A DNA stretch of 64,000 nucleotides. It comes from Dietzia sp032248695 (GTDB lineage: Bacteria > Actinomycetota > Actinomycetes > Mycobacteriales > Mycobacteriaceae). A program made the position numbers and the translations under genes. Position 1 is the first letter of the stretch. Each line of letters begins with the position of its first letter. The stretch spans positions 1 to 64,000 of the forward strand of contig NZ_JAVHXC010000003.1 in the NCBI RefSeq assembly GCF_032248695.1, given 5' to 3'. The notes beneath the pieces are model-generated. The model was not told where the DNA came from. It was given only the letters and a program-made list of their open reading frames with translations, and did not search any database. Of this stretch, positions 52,479-60,796 are shown piece by piece.

Positions 52479-53947
52479 CGTGCACCCACCGCCTTGTCGT
52501 AGAGGGTCGCGAACCGGCCCTGTGGATCGAATTCCGCCTTCACCCTGCCCGCGTGGTCACCGCCGTAGAGCTGCGCGAACTCCTCCCGAGAGTAGAAGAC
52601 CTCCGAGTACAGCGACTTGTGGCCGCCGAGCCGGGAGACCTCCTCCTCGATGCGCCGGTTCCACGCGCCCTCGGCCATGCCGGGTGCGATGGGCGCCGAG
52701 GACCAGAAGCCGATGTTGACGTAGGTGGTCTCCGGGGCCAGCGGGTACAGGGGCCAGGGCCGGTCGGAGCCGGGTCCGCCGCCCACCCCGGGCGACGGGC
52801 TGGACTCGCGCAGCCGCAGCGGGCAGATCCACAGCGGCTCGATCGGCACCTCGCGCAGGAACCAGTCGAGGAACTCGGCGGTGCGGTCGATCGTCACCTC
52901 GACGTCCTGCACGACCCGCTCGCGCGGCCCCTCGCCCTTGAGCGCGCCGATCTTGTTGCCGAGGTCGTACTTGTGGTCCAGGCCGATGATCTTCCAGTAC
53001 GCCGACGAGCGCAGCAGCTGCTGCGGCCAGAGCCGGCGGATCCTCGGGTTCTGCACCCCGAACGCACGGGAGCACCAGAACCAGTCGGTGTCCCACCGCC
53101 ACAGGTAGTCGCGGGTCGTCAGGCGATCGCGCCGCACGGATCCGGCGGGACCGCCGTGCTGCACGGAGCGGTAGTAGATCGCCTGCTTGTCGGCCACACC
53201 CGAATAGTCGGAGACGGGTCCCGGCTCGTCGGTCCGCCGCCCCAGGCAGAGGTAGGACTCGTCGGCCGAGAAGACGATCCCGTCCAGGAAGTCGACCTCC
53301 TCGTCGTCGTACCTCCCCTCCTCGCTGATCCGCCCCAGGGTCTCGGTGAGCGCGGCGAGGGAGTCGAACCGGACGTGGCGCAGTTCCACGTAGCGCGCCA
53401 CCGGTTCGAGGGCGATGCGCAGCCGCACCGCGTATCCGAGCGAGCCGTAGGAATTGGGGAAGCCGCGGAAGAGGGCGCGTTCGCGCTCGGTGCCGTCGGG
53501 GCGGGCGGTGACGATCTCGCCGGTGCCGGTGAGGACGTCCATCTCGAGGACGGATTCGTGCGGCAGCCCGAGTCGGAAGGAGGTGGACTCGATGCCCAGT
53601 CCGGTGACGGCGCCGCCGAGGGTGATGGTCTTGAGCTGCGGCACGACGTAGGGCATGAGGCCGTACGGCAGCGTGGCGTCGACGAGGTCCTCGTAGGTGC
53701 ACATGCCCTGGACGTCGGCGGTGCGGGCGTCGGGGTCGACGGAGATGACGCGGGTGAGACCGGAGGTGTCGAGACCGGGCGACGACGACGAGGCGCGCGG
53801 CCGGAAGAGGTTGGACGTGCGCTTGGCCAGCCGAACCGGCTCACCGGCGGGCACGGCACGGAAGCTGTCGACCAACGTCCGCACGCCCCGGGCGTGGCTC
53901 TCGGATCCGACGACGAGTGGTTCGGCGAGACTCACGGCGGTTCCCAT
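52475..53947 (-). CDS. tmsA: FAD-binding oxidoreductase, TmsA-type
   Basis: A 490-aa DHCR24/Rv3719-like flavoprotein. FAD_binding_4 region (about 60-200: VISVDPDARTADVQGMCTYEDLVDATLPYGL, QLKTITLGGAVTGLGIESTSFRLG, then FRGFPNSYGSLGYAVRLRIAL) and a long C-terminal substrate half. It probably reduces the 10-methylene intermediate made by TmsB to 10-methyl. TAAGGT lies 7 nt before the ATG. The stop overlaps the tmsB GTG. Confidence 0.85.
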   Translation of the reverse strand: MGTAVSLAEPLVVGSESHARGVRTLVDSFRAVPAGEPVRLAKRTSNLFRPRASSSSPGLDTSGLTRVISVDPDARTADVQGMCTYEDLVDATLPYGLMPYVVPQLKTITLGGAVTGLGIESTSFRLGLPHESVLEMDVLTGTGEIVTARPDGTERERALFRGFPNSYGSLGYAVRLRIALEPVARYVELRHVRFDSLAALTETLGRISEEGRYDDEEVDFLDGIVFSADESYLCLGRRTDEPGPVSDYSGVADKQAIYYRSVQHGGPAGSVRRDRLTTRDYLWRWDTDWFWCSRAFGVQNPRIRRLWPQQLLRSSAYWKIIGLDHKYDLGNKIGALKGEGPRERVVQDVEVTIDRTAEFLDWFLREVPIEPLWICPLRLRESSPSPGVGGGPGSDRPWPLYPLAPETTYVNIGFWSSAPIAPGMAEGAWNRRIEEEVSRLGGHKSLYSEVFYSREEFAQLYGGDHAGRVKAEFDPQGRFATLYDKAVGAR

Positions 53948-53957
53948 GCGTCACACC

Positions 53958-54953
53958 TTAACGACGCCCGGGAACCCCCGCCGACGATCGGTGCGCGGGA
54001 TCCGCCGCCGGCGCACCCGGATCGGTGGCCGCCGGCACACCCGGTGTGGCGACCGCCGGGGCGGGGGCGGCGGGCGTCCAGCCGGGCGGGCCGAACACGT
54101 ACCCCAGCCGCTCGCGCCAGGTGGCCGAACGGCGGACGTCCCGGCCGATGGCGACGTACTCGTGCAGTTGCAGCCAGAACGGGTTGTGCGAGTTCACGGG
54201 CGTGGTGAGCCCGTAGGTCGGCCTGTGGGTCTCGGCCCGGAAGGTGCCGAAGAGGCGGTCCCAGAGGATGAGGATGCCGCCGTAGTTGCGGTCGAGGTAC
54301 TCGGCGTCGCTGCCGTGGTGGACTCGGTGGTGGGACGGGGTGTTGAAGACGAATTCGATCGGCGCGGGCAGGCGGCCGACGCGCTCGGTGTGGACGAAGA
54401 ACTGATAGACGAGCGAGACGGAGAAGCCGGTGAAGACCATCCACGGCGGCACCCCCAACAGTGGTAGAGGCAGCCACGCGATGATCTCGCCGGAGTTGTT
54501 CCACTTCTGGCGCAGGGCGGTGGCGAAGTTGTAGTACTCGCTCGAGTGGTGGGCCTGGTGGGTGGCCCACACGAGCCGGATGCGGTGCGCGCCGCGGTGG
54601 TACCAGTAGTAGAGGAAATCGGTGCCGAGGATCGCGAGCACCCACGTGTACCAGGCGTTCGAGGGCAGGTGCCACGGCGCGAGGTACACCCACACGGCCG
54701 CGTAGAGGACCAGCCCGACGAGCTTGCCGATCAGCCAGAACGCCTGCGAGCTCGCGCCCATGACGAGGGACGTGACGGCGTCGCGGGGGTGGTACCCGCC
54801 CGGCTCGCGGGCCTCGAGCACGCGGGCCGAGACCCACTCGATCGCCACGAACAGCACGAAGACGGGGATGGCCAGCAGCACGGGCTCGTGCAACGGATCC
54901 GCCAACGCGGCCAGCGCGCGGGACAGCGACTCCACGAATCCCATCTCGTTCAC
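53958..54953 (-). CDS. Sterol desaturase/fatty-acid-hydroxylase-family membrane protein
   Basis: A 331-aa diiron membrane oxygenase. Helices in the first 200 residues enclose the His boxes HRGAH, HQAHH and HRVHH, with NHS-type spacing as in the SUR2/ERG3 superfamily. It would hydroxylate or desaturate a lipid. A Pro/Ala-rich tail of about 40 residues follows. The stop is 11 bp before the tmsA ATG, so it heads a lipid-modification cluster with tmsA and tmsB. GTG 54953 follows a CACAAT box by 6 nt. ATG 54944 is an alternative. Confidence 0.85.
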   Translation of the reverse strand: MNEMGFVESLSRALAALADPLHEPVLLAIPVFVLFVAIEWVSARVLEAREPGGYHPRDAVTSLVMGASSQAFWLIGKLVGLVLYAAVWVYLAPWHLPSNAWYTWVLAILGTDFLYYWYHRGAHRIRLVWATHQAHHSSEYYNFATALRQKWNNSGEIIAWLPLPLLGVPPWMVFTGFSVSLVYQFFVHTERVGRLPAPIEFVFNTPSHHRVHHGSDAEYLDRNYGGILILWDRLFGTFRAETHRPTYGLTTPVNSHNPFWLQLHEYVAIGRDVRRSATWRERLGYVFGPPGWTPAAPAPAVATPGVPAATDPGAPAADPAHRSSAGVPGRR

Positions 54954-54961
54954 GTCTCGAT

Positions 54962-54977
54962 TGTGACACCTCTCACA
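54962..54977. promoter_or_regulatory. CRP/GlxR-type operator
   Basis: TGTGACACCTCTCACA is a perfect TGTGA-N6-TCACA palindrome, the GlxR/CRP consensus of Corynebacterineae. It overlaps the likely -10 of the desaturase gene, suggesting repression of it, and lies 129 bp before the DUF732 gene, where it could activate. Confidence 0.7.
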
Positions 54978-55105
54978 GACAATCGGCCCGTCTCCCCCTT
55001 CCGGCCGCGGCGCGGCCCGTAGCCTTCCCGTCACATCGGCACCGAGGCCCGGTCCCGCACACCGGCGGTGGCCCGCCCCGGCGTCCCGGCCGTCTGGAGG
55101 ATCCC

Positions 55106-55696
55106 GTGTCCCTCTCGTCCCGACCCGTCCGACCCGGCCCCTCCCGCCCCGCGCGCCGACGCACCGGCCGCTCCCGCCCCGCCCGGGGCCACACCGTCGC
55201 GGCCGCGTCGGGTCTCGCCGCGCTCGCACTGGTACTCGCGGCGTGCGGTGAGGAGGGCACCGCGGAGCGGGCGGTGGGCGAGGCCACCAGCGCTGCGGGG
55301 TCCGTCGCCGCCGAGGCCACCAGCGCGGTGGGTGAGGCGATGAACGACGACGGCGAGGGCGGCTCCGGCGCCCCGACCGGCGACCAACCCCAGCCCGAGG
55401 ACACCACGGACGGCGGCGACGGGTCCGCGAACCCGGACGAGGAGTTCCTCGACGACATCCGGCGGGTGGGCGTGGACGCCGGCGACGAGCAGGACTACCT
55501 CGCCCGCGGACGCGACGCGTGTGCCTCACTCGACGAGGGCATCGGCTACGTCGACGTCCTGCGCCGGTACAACGACGCGCACCCCGACGCGCCGATCACC
55601 GAGGCGCCGGTCGTGGTGGCGGCCGCGGTCAAGGCGCTGTGCTCACAGCACCTGCCGCAGGTCGGCGAGGGCGGCGGGGACGAGGGCGGAGCCTGA
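55106..55696 (+). CDS. DUF732 lipoprotein
   Basis: A 196-aa exported protein. Arg/Pro-rich head, hydrophobic core, lipobox VLAAC (Cys47), an acidic Gly/Asp linker, then a DUF732 domain (EEFLDDIRRVGVDAGDE, RDACASLDEG and AVKALCSQHLPQ, with two Cys that probably pair). DUF732 is common in mycobacteria and has no known function. GGAGG lies 6 nt before the GTG. Confidence 0.82.
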   Translation: MSLSSRPVRPGPSRPARRRTGRSRPARGHTVAAASGLAALALVLAACGEEGTAERAVGEATSAAGSVAAEATSAVGEAMNDDGEGGSGAPTGDQPQPEDTTDGGDGSANPDEEFLDDIRRVGVDAGDEQDYLARGRDACASLDEGIGYVDVLRRYNDAHPDAPITEAPVVVAAAVKALCSQHLPQVGEGGGDEGGA

Positions 55697-55723
55697 CCTC
55701 CCCCACCCAACGGAGGCGCCCGC

Positions 55724-56869
55724 TCACACCCCGGCCCGGTCGAGCTCCTCCGCGGTCAACCGGCGACCCAGGGCGATCAGTTCGTCGGCGCGGTGGAAGT
55801 CGAAGGTCGAACACGCGTCGGAGGGCACCTCGACCAGCACGTCGGGACGGTTCCCGGCCATCCGGTAGGCCGTGACGATGCTCTCCATCGCCTCGATGGA
55901 GTGGGTGACCACGTCGAAGATGCGCAGGGTGCCGGGCAGCGCCTCCTCGCCGTCGTCGTCGGCGACCTCCTCCTCGCCGTGCTCCACGGCCTCCTCCACC
56001 TCGTGCGAGGGCTGGTCGCCCGCGTCGTCGCCGAGCAGCGCGCGGCCCACCGCCTCCGTGTCGCGGTCCTCGCCGTCCGTCCCGCGGTCGCCGCCGTCCG
56101 CCCGCGGGTCGTCGTCGGGGTGGGAGTCCTGCCCGAAGCGGGCGGCGATGAGCCGGACCAGGTCGGCGTCGCGGACGTCCGCGGCGGCGGTGCGGATGCG
56201 GCCCGTGAGCCTGCCCGCGGGCCGGGCACCGCCCCCCGTGCCCCTGCGGGAGATCCGCGGTTCCGCGTCGGATGACGCCTCCTCGGGATCCGAGCTCTCC
56301 TGGAAGGTCGACCCGCGGATCCCGGTCCGGCGCCCCGTCAGGGACACGGCCAGCAGCAGGTCGCTGCTCACCGGGGCGAGCGGCTCCAGGGGAACGGGGT
56401 TGGTCACGCCGCCGTCGATGATGAGGCGCCCGCCGACCAGTGCCGGCGTGATGACGCTGGGGATCGCGAAGGACGCGCGCACCGCGACATCGGCGGGGCC
56501 CCGGGTGAACCACACCTCGCGGCGGGCCCGCAGGTCGGTGGCCACCGCGGTGAACGGGATGTTCAGATCCTCGATCCGGACGTCGTCGAGCATCCTGCCG
56601 ATCACGCCCATGATGCGGTTCGCCCGGATCGCCCCGCCGCCGGCGAAGGACACGTCGAGCAGCCGCAGGACGTCACGCTGGGTCAGCCCGCGCACCCACT
56701 CCTCGAAGTCGTCGAGCTTCCCGGCCGCGTAGAGGGCTCCCACCACCGCGCCCATCGACGCACCGGAGACGCCCACGACCTCGTGACCGCGGGCCTCGAG
56801 CTCGCGGATCACACCGATGTGCGTGTAACCGCGCGCTCCTCCGGACCCCAGTGCCAACGCCACTCTCAT
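55724..56869 (-). CDS. Patatin-like phospholipase with acidic insert
   Basis: A 381-aa lipid acyl hydrolase. Oxyanion GSGGARG (8-14), nucleophile Ser38 in GASMG, and Asp152 in IIDGGVTNP form the catalytic dyad. Between about residues 185 and 310 there is an Asp/Glu/Gly/Arg-rich stretch (for example DDDPRADGGDRGTDGEDRD) that most RssA-like relatives lack. The C-terminal domain FDVVTHSIEAMES follows it. AGGAGG lies 8 nt before the ATG. Confidence 0.87.
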   Translation of the reverse strand: MRVALALGSGGARGYTHIGVIRELEARGHEVVGVSGASMGAVVGALYAAGKLDDFEEWVRGLTQRDVLRLLDVSFAGGGAIRANRIMGVIGRMLDDVRIEDLNIPFTAVATDLRARREVWFTRGPADVAVRASFAIPSVITPALVGGRLIIDGGVTNPVPLEPLAPVSSDLLLAVSLTGRRTGIRGSTFQESSDPEEASSDAEPRISRRGTGGGARPAGRLTGRIRTAAADVRDADLVRLIAARFGQDSHPDDDPRADGGDRGTDGEDRDTEAVGRALLGDDAGDQPSHEVEEAVEHGEEEVADDDGEEALPGTLRIFDVVTHSIEAMESIVTAYRMAGNRPDVLVEVPSDACSTFDFHRADELIALGRRLTAEELDRAGV

Positions 56870-57067
56870 CGACGGCCCTCCTGCCCTGTCGCCCGTGCGC
56901 TCCCCGCGCGGCCCCGCCGCGGTCGTGACCAGTGTGCACCGGGCGCCGCCCGGCCACGGCCGTCACGGTCACCGGTTCGTGTCGTAGTCACGATCTACCG
57001 TCAGCACCGTATCGAGCGCACGTTCGATGCCGGGCCACCGCCCGAACCGATCACCACAGGAGAAACC

Positions 57068-57550
57068 ATGTCCCGCACCGCGGTCCCGCCCTACGCCCGT
57101 TCCGCAGCCACCGCGACCGTCGATCCCGCCATGCTCCGGGTCGCCGCCGCCATCGACCGCCACGGGATGCACGTCATCCACGTCGGGGAGAGCTGCGACT
57201 GCGGCGACTGCGCCGCCGCGCCGCTACCACCGGACCAGAGGTACGGCTACACGATCGGGCTCACCGACGTGGGCCATCCCGAACTGCTCGTGCGCGGGCT
57301 GTCGGCGCGGGAGACCGCGGGCCTGCTCAACCGCTGGGGAGACGCCGTCCTGGACGGGGAGGTCCTCGACGCCGGACACCTGTTGTGCGAGGGCGCCGGG
57401 GGGACCACCTGGGAACTCGTGCCGGTCCGGCGCCCGTCGCGCACGTTGCTGTGGGCCGGTCGCTACTACCGCACCGCCGGAACCGGCGGGCTGGCCGCGC
57501 TGGAGCTGATCCCCGCCCGGCGCCCGTGCCCGTGCGAGGTGTGCGACTGA
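57068..57550 (+). CDS. DUF4262-like protein
   Basis: A 160-aa protein. RHGMHVIHVGES, YGYTIGLTDVGHPELLVRGLSA and a hydrophobic C-half fit DUF4262. Cys clusters CDCGDC (near residue 43) and CPCEVC at the C-terminus could bind a metal. AGGAGA lies 4-5 nt before the ATG. Function unknown. Confidence 0.7.
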   Translation: MSRTAVPPYARSAATATVDPAMLRVAAAIDRHGMHVIHVGESCDCGDCAAAPLPPDQRYGYTIGLTDVGHPELLVRGLSARETAGLLNRWGDAVLDGEVLDAGHLLCEGAGGTTWELVPVRRPSRTLLWAGRYYRTAGTGGLAALELIPARRPCPCEVCD

Positions 57551-57588
57551 CGGACGGGGCCGGGCGGGGCTCGTCGTAGGGTCTAGGC

Positions 57589-58446
57589 ATGCCCCACCCT
57601 CAGCTGCGCCTGGCCGCGAGCTCACCGTCGATCATCGTGCCGGTCACCGCGCGGGACCGCGTCGAGCTCGGCCACCAGGTCGACTCCCTTGCGCGGGTCC
57701 GCGCCGGCGAGGAGGTGAGGGCCGCCGAGGAGGGCGGCGACGCCCCCGCCGGCGGCCTGCCGTTCGACCTGGTCGAGTGGCGGGTGGACCTCTACGAGCC
57801 GTTCACCGCCGGCGTGGACCCCTCCGGGGCCGGCGCCGCCGGGACGGGGATCGACCCCGTCCCGGTGGTGGCCGCACTCGGCGCGATCGCCGCGGCCCTG
57901 CCGGACATCCCCGTCCTGGCGACGTTCCGTACCACCGCCGAGGGCGGGGGCGCCCCGCTGGCGGACGAGACCTACGCCCGGCTCGTCGAGCTGCTGGCGG
58001 GGAGCGGCCTGGCCGCGGCCGTGGACGTGGAGTACCGACACCCGCGTGCGGCGGAGGCGATCGCGGCCGCGCACGACCAGGGGGTCCCGGTGGTGGCGTC
58101 CAACCACGATTTCGACGCGACCCCGTCGGCGGACGAGATCGTCGCCCGGCTGACCGCGATGGAGGACGCGGGCGCGGACGTGGCCAAGATCGCGGTGATG
58201 CCGCGCTCGGCGGCCGACGTGGTGACCCTGCTGGCCGCCACAGAGCGTCGCCACCGGGACGCGCGGATCCCGCTAATCACCATGTCGATGGGGGCGCTGG
58301 GCGCGGTGACCCGCATCGGCGGGGGCGCGTTCGGGTCGGCGGCCACCTTCGCCACCGTGGGCGAGGCGTCCGCGCCGGGCCAGCTCCCCGCGGCGCGGGT
58401 GCGCGAGGCGCTCGACCTCCTGCACCCGGGTAGCGGTCAGCCGTAG
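57589..58446 (+). CDS. aroD: Type I 3-dehydroquinate dehydratase
   Basis: A 285-aa shikimate-pathway enzyme. VEWRVDLYEP, VLATFRTTAEGG, His in SNHDFDATPS (near 174) and Schiff-base Lys in DVAKIAVMP (near 200) are the type I active site. Mycobacteria mostly use the unrelated type II enzyme. An Ala/Gly/Glu-rich loop (about 45-60) is extra. TAGGGT lies 6 nt before the ATG. The last 10 bp overlap the convergent gene. Confidence 0.88.
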   Translation: MPHPQLRLAASSPSIIVPVTARDRVELGHQVDSLARVRAGEEVRAAEEGGDAPAGGLPFDLVEWRVDLYEPFTAGVDPSGAGAAGTGIDPVPVVAALGAIAAALPDIPVLATFRTTAEGGGAPLADETYARLVELLAGSGLAAAVDVEYRHPRAAEAIAAAHDQGVPVVASNHDFDATPSADEIVARLTAMEDAGADVAKIAVMPRSAADVVTLLAATERRHRDARIPLITMSMGALGAVTRIGGGAFGSAATFATVGEASAPGQLPAARVREALDLLHPGSGQP

Positions 58447-58877
58447 CGGCGCAGGACCTCCTCGCGCAGGCCGGCCGTCGCCACGTCGGCGATGTGCTTC
58501 TGGGCCTTCTTCACGACCATGCCCGGCAGCTTGACCTTGAGTTCCACCTCGAGGTCAAACACGACGCGGGTGGTGCCGTCGCCGTTGTCGGTGAGCACGT
58601 ACCGCGCGTTCTGGACCTTCTGGTTGGTCGAGGAGACCAGCGACCAGCTCACCTCGCCGTCGTACCACTCGTAGCGCACGACCATCTCCTCGGTCATGCC
58701 GTACTGCGAGATCCGCTCCCACACCACGATGGGCCAGCCCTCGTCGTCGGCCTCCCGCACCTCCACCTCCCGGTGGGACTCCGACCAGTCGACCAGGGAC
58801 TCGACGTCGGCCAGAACCGACATGATCTCGGGCACCCCGGCCTCGATCGTGGTCACCGACTGCACTGACACTGCCAT
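58437..58877 (-). CDS. SRPBCC/polyketide-cyclase-like protein
   Basis: A 146-aa START-like protein similar to mycobacterial Rv0854-Rv0857-type proteins. VSVQSVTTIEAGVPEIMSVLADVESLVDWSESHREVEV opens the fold, and ELKVKLPGMVVKKAQKHIADVATAGLREEV is the C-terminal helix. Likely binds a hydrophobic ligand. No catalytic residue is recognised. Confidence 0.82.
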   Translation of the reverse strand: MAVSVQSVTTIEAGVPEIMSVLADVESLVDWSESHREVEVREADDEGWPIVVWERISQYGMTEEMVVRYEWYDGEVSWSLVSSTNQKVQNARYVLTDNGDGTTRVVFDLEVELKVKLPGMVVKKAQKHIADVATAGLREEVLRRYG

Positions 58878-58924
58878 GGCCGAGAAGTTACCCCCACGAG
58901 CGGATGCGGTGGGACGATCGAACC

Positions 58925-59473
58925 GTGAACGCGGCCACCGATCGCAAGATCGCCCTCCTGCGGGGGATCAACGTGGGAAAGTCCGGGCGCATCGCCATGG
59001 CGGATCTCCGGGCGTGCACCGAGGCCGCCGGGTGCGCGGAGGTGAGGACGGTGCTGGCCACCGGCAACGTGGTGCTCACCGACCCGCGCCCCGAGGCCGA
59101 ACTGCGCTCGGTGCTGGAGACGGCCTACGCAGGCCGCTTCGGTTACGACGCGGTGGTCCAGGTGCTCGCCCGCGAAGCCGTCGAGGACGCGGTCGCGCGG
59201 TACCCGTTCGCCACCCTGGACGACCACCACGACTACCTGGTCTTCTCCGACGATCCGGAGGTGACCGCCGTGGTGGCCGAGGCGATGGCGGCGGCCGTCG
59301 ATCCGGCCGGCACCGAGGAGGTCGCGGCCGGATCGGTGTGCGTCTACTGGCGGGTGCCCAGGGGGCTCACGCTGAGCTCCGCCGCCGCCAAGGTGACCGC
59401 CGACAGATCGCACGGCCGGCACCTGACCATGCGGAACATCAGAACGCTGCGCAAGGTCCTCGCCCTGGGCTGA
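58925..59473 (+). CDS. DUF1697 family protein
   Basis: A 182-aa protein matching DUF1697: ALLRGINVGKSGRIAMADLRACTEAAG at the start, LATGNVVLTD, and ADRSHGRHLTMRNIRTLRKVL at the end. Function unknown. GTG 58925 is just after the divergent SRPBCC promoter region, probably leaderless. Confidence 0.85.
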   Translation: MNAATDRKIALLRGINVGKSGRIAMADLRACTEAAGCAEVRTVLATGNVVLTDPRPEAELRSVLETAYAGRFGYDAVVQVLAREAVEDAVARYPFATLDDHHDYLVFSDDPEVTAVVAEAMAAAVDPAGTEEVAAGSVCVYWRVPRGLTLSSAAAKVTADRSHGRHLTMRNIRTLRKVLALG

Positions 59474-59492
59474 ACCCCGCTCGATCGGGCGA

Positions 59493-59609
59493 TCAGGGAC
59501 CCTGGACGGACGCTCCGATGGTGTCGACCACGGCAGCGAGCGGCCCGAAGATCGCGGGGAAGATCCCATCCCACATGGCCTGGAGCTGGGAGAGGTCGAA
59601 CGGGGGCAT
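59493..59609 (-). CDS. 38-residue amphipathic/hydrophobic peptide
   Basis: ATG 59609 to TGA 59493 encodes 38 residues starting MPPFDLSQLQAMWDG and continuing with IFPAIFGPLAAVVDTIG, an amphipathic or membrane helix. AAGGAG lies 8 nt upstream, a strong ribosome-binding site. Size and character recall the tiny PorA/PorH-type pore peptides of Corynebacteriales, but there is no demonstrable homology here. It lies in a 260-bp gap and was too short for ordinary ORF finding. Confidence 0.6.
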   Translation of the reverse strand: MPPFDLSQLQAMWDGIFPAIFGPLAAVVDTIGASVQGP

Positions 59610-59735
59610 CTGTCACGCTCCTTCTCGGACGAGGGCGGCGGGCGGGCTCTCCGCGGGCACCGGTATCCCTCGATTCCCAGGATCCTCTGCAGTCACACCC
59701 GGGCGCAACCCCTCCCTCGTGGCAGACTGCGTGCG

Positions 59736-60257
59736 ATGCGCCACCGCCCGACCCGTCGCCCCGCCGCCCTCGCGGCGCTGGTCGCGATCGCCGTCGCCGG
59801 CGGGTGTGCGACCGACCCCGACGATTCGGCCGGGCCCGCCACCAGCACCCTCACGACGCCGTCCGGGCACCGGGCCCCCTCGCCGTCGCCGTCCTCACCG
59901 CCGTCGCCGTCGTCCCCGCTGACCCCGCCGGCACCGCCCGCACCGCCCGCACCGCCGTTCATCGCCACGGCGACCTGGGCCGATTCCGACTACGGCGTCA
60001 CCCTCGAGGTGGCGCCCACCGACGCCGGGCGCCGCGCCACGGGCGCCGGCGACGCCGAGGCGGCCTGGCGGGAGGTGCTCGCGCTCGCCCCCGACGCCGA
60101 CGCCCCGGGCATGTGGGAGCAGTTCGACTGTCACTGGACGTGGGCGCGGCTGCTCGAACCGGACAAGCCCACGTGGAACGTCGAACCGTGGCGGCCGGTC
60201 GTGTCGCCGGAGCGGATGCTGGCCGAGGGGTGCAACCCGGGAGGGCCGGAGGTATGA
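59736..60257 (+). CDS. DUF2599 lipoprotein
   Basis: A 173-aa lipoprotein. Lipobox VAGGC (Cys24), a long Ser/Pro linker with PPAPPAPPAPP, and a DUF2599-like C-terminal domain (MWEQFDCHWTWARLLEPDKPTWNVEPWRPVVSPERMLAEGCNP, two Cys probably paired; the run is quoted here only to mark the domain ends M-W-E to C-N-P). Found in Mycobacteriales, unknown function. The stop overlaps the acetyltransferase start. Confidence 0.8.
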   Translation: MRHRPTRRPAALAALVAIAVAGGCATDPDDSAGPATSTLTTPSGHRAPSPSPSSPPSPSSPLTPPAPPAPPAPPFIATATWADSDYGVTLEVAPTDAGRRATGAGDAEAAWREVLALAPDADAPGMWEQFDCHWTWARLLEPDKPTWNVEPWRPVVSPERMLAEGCNPGGPEV

Positions 60258-60796
60258 GCAGTGCCCGGCAAGAGCCGGTGACCCGCCCCGCCACTCCCGA
60301 GGACGCCGCCGGATGCCGCGACGTGTACGCGCCGTACGTGCGGGAGACGACGGTGACGTTCGAGACCGAGGTGCCGGACGTCGAGGAGTTCGCCGGGCGG
60401 ATCACGCGGGCCCTCGAGCACCACGACTGGCTGGTCGCGGAGCTCGACGGACGCGTCCTCGGCTACGCCTACGCCGGGCCCGTCAAGGAGCGCGCCGCGT
60501 ACCGCTGGTCCTGCGAGGTCAGCGTCTACCTGGCCCCCGAGGCCCGCGGGAACGGCCTGGGTCGGGCGCTCTACCGCGAGCTGTTCACCCGCCTCGAGGC
60601 GCGGGGTTTCCGGCGCCTGCTGGCGATCATCACCCTGCCCAACGAGGCCAGTGTCGCGCTGCACCGGGCGCTCGGGTTCCGCGAGTCGGGGCGACTCGAA
60701 CGGATCGGGTTCAAGCACGGGCGGTGGCTGGACGTGACGTGGATGCAGGCAGACCTGGGCCCGGATCCGCTGGCACCTCCGGCACCGCCGGACTGA
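60254..60796 (+). CDS. GNAT acetyltransferase, phosphinothricin-acetyltransferase-like
   Basis: A 180-aa GNAT. TRPATPEDAAGCRDVYAPYVRETTVTFE and the loop EARGNGLGRALY, with GYAYAGPVKERAAYRWSCEVSVYL, match the PAT/bar subfamily that acetylates phosphinothricin or methionine sulfoximine. The ATG overlaps the lipoprotein stop. The last 86 bp overlap the convergent condensation-domain gene. Confidence 0.85.
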   Translation: MSSARQEPVTRPATPEDAAGCRDVYAPYVRETTVTFETEVPDVEEFAGRITRALEHHDWLVAELDGRVLGYAYAGPVKERAAYRWSCEVSVYLAPEARGNGLGRALYRELFTRLEARGFRRLLAIITLPNEASVALHRALGFRESGRLERIGFKHGRWLDVTWMQADLGPDPLAPPAPPD

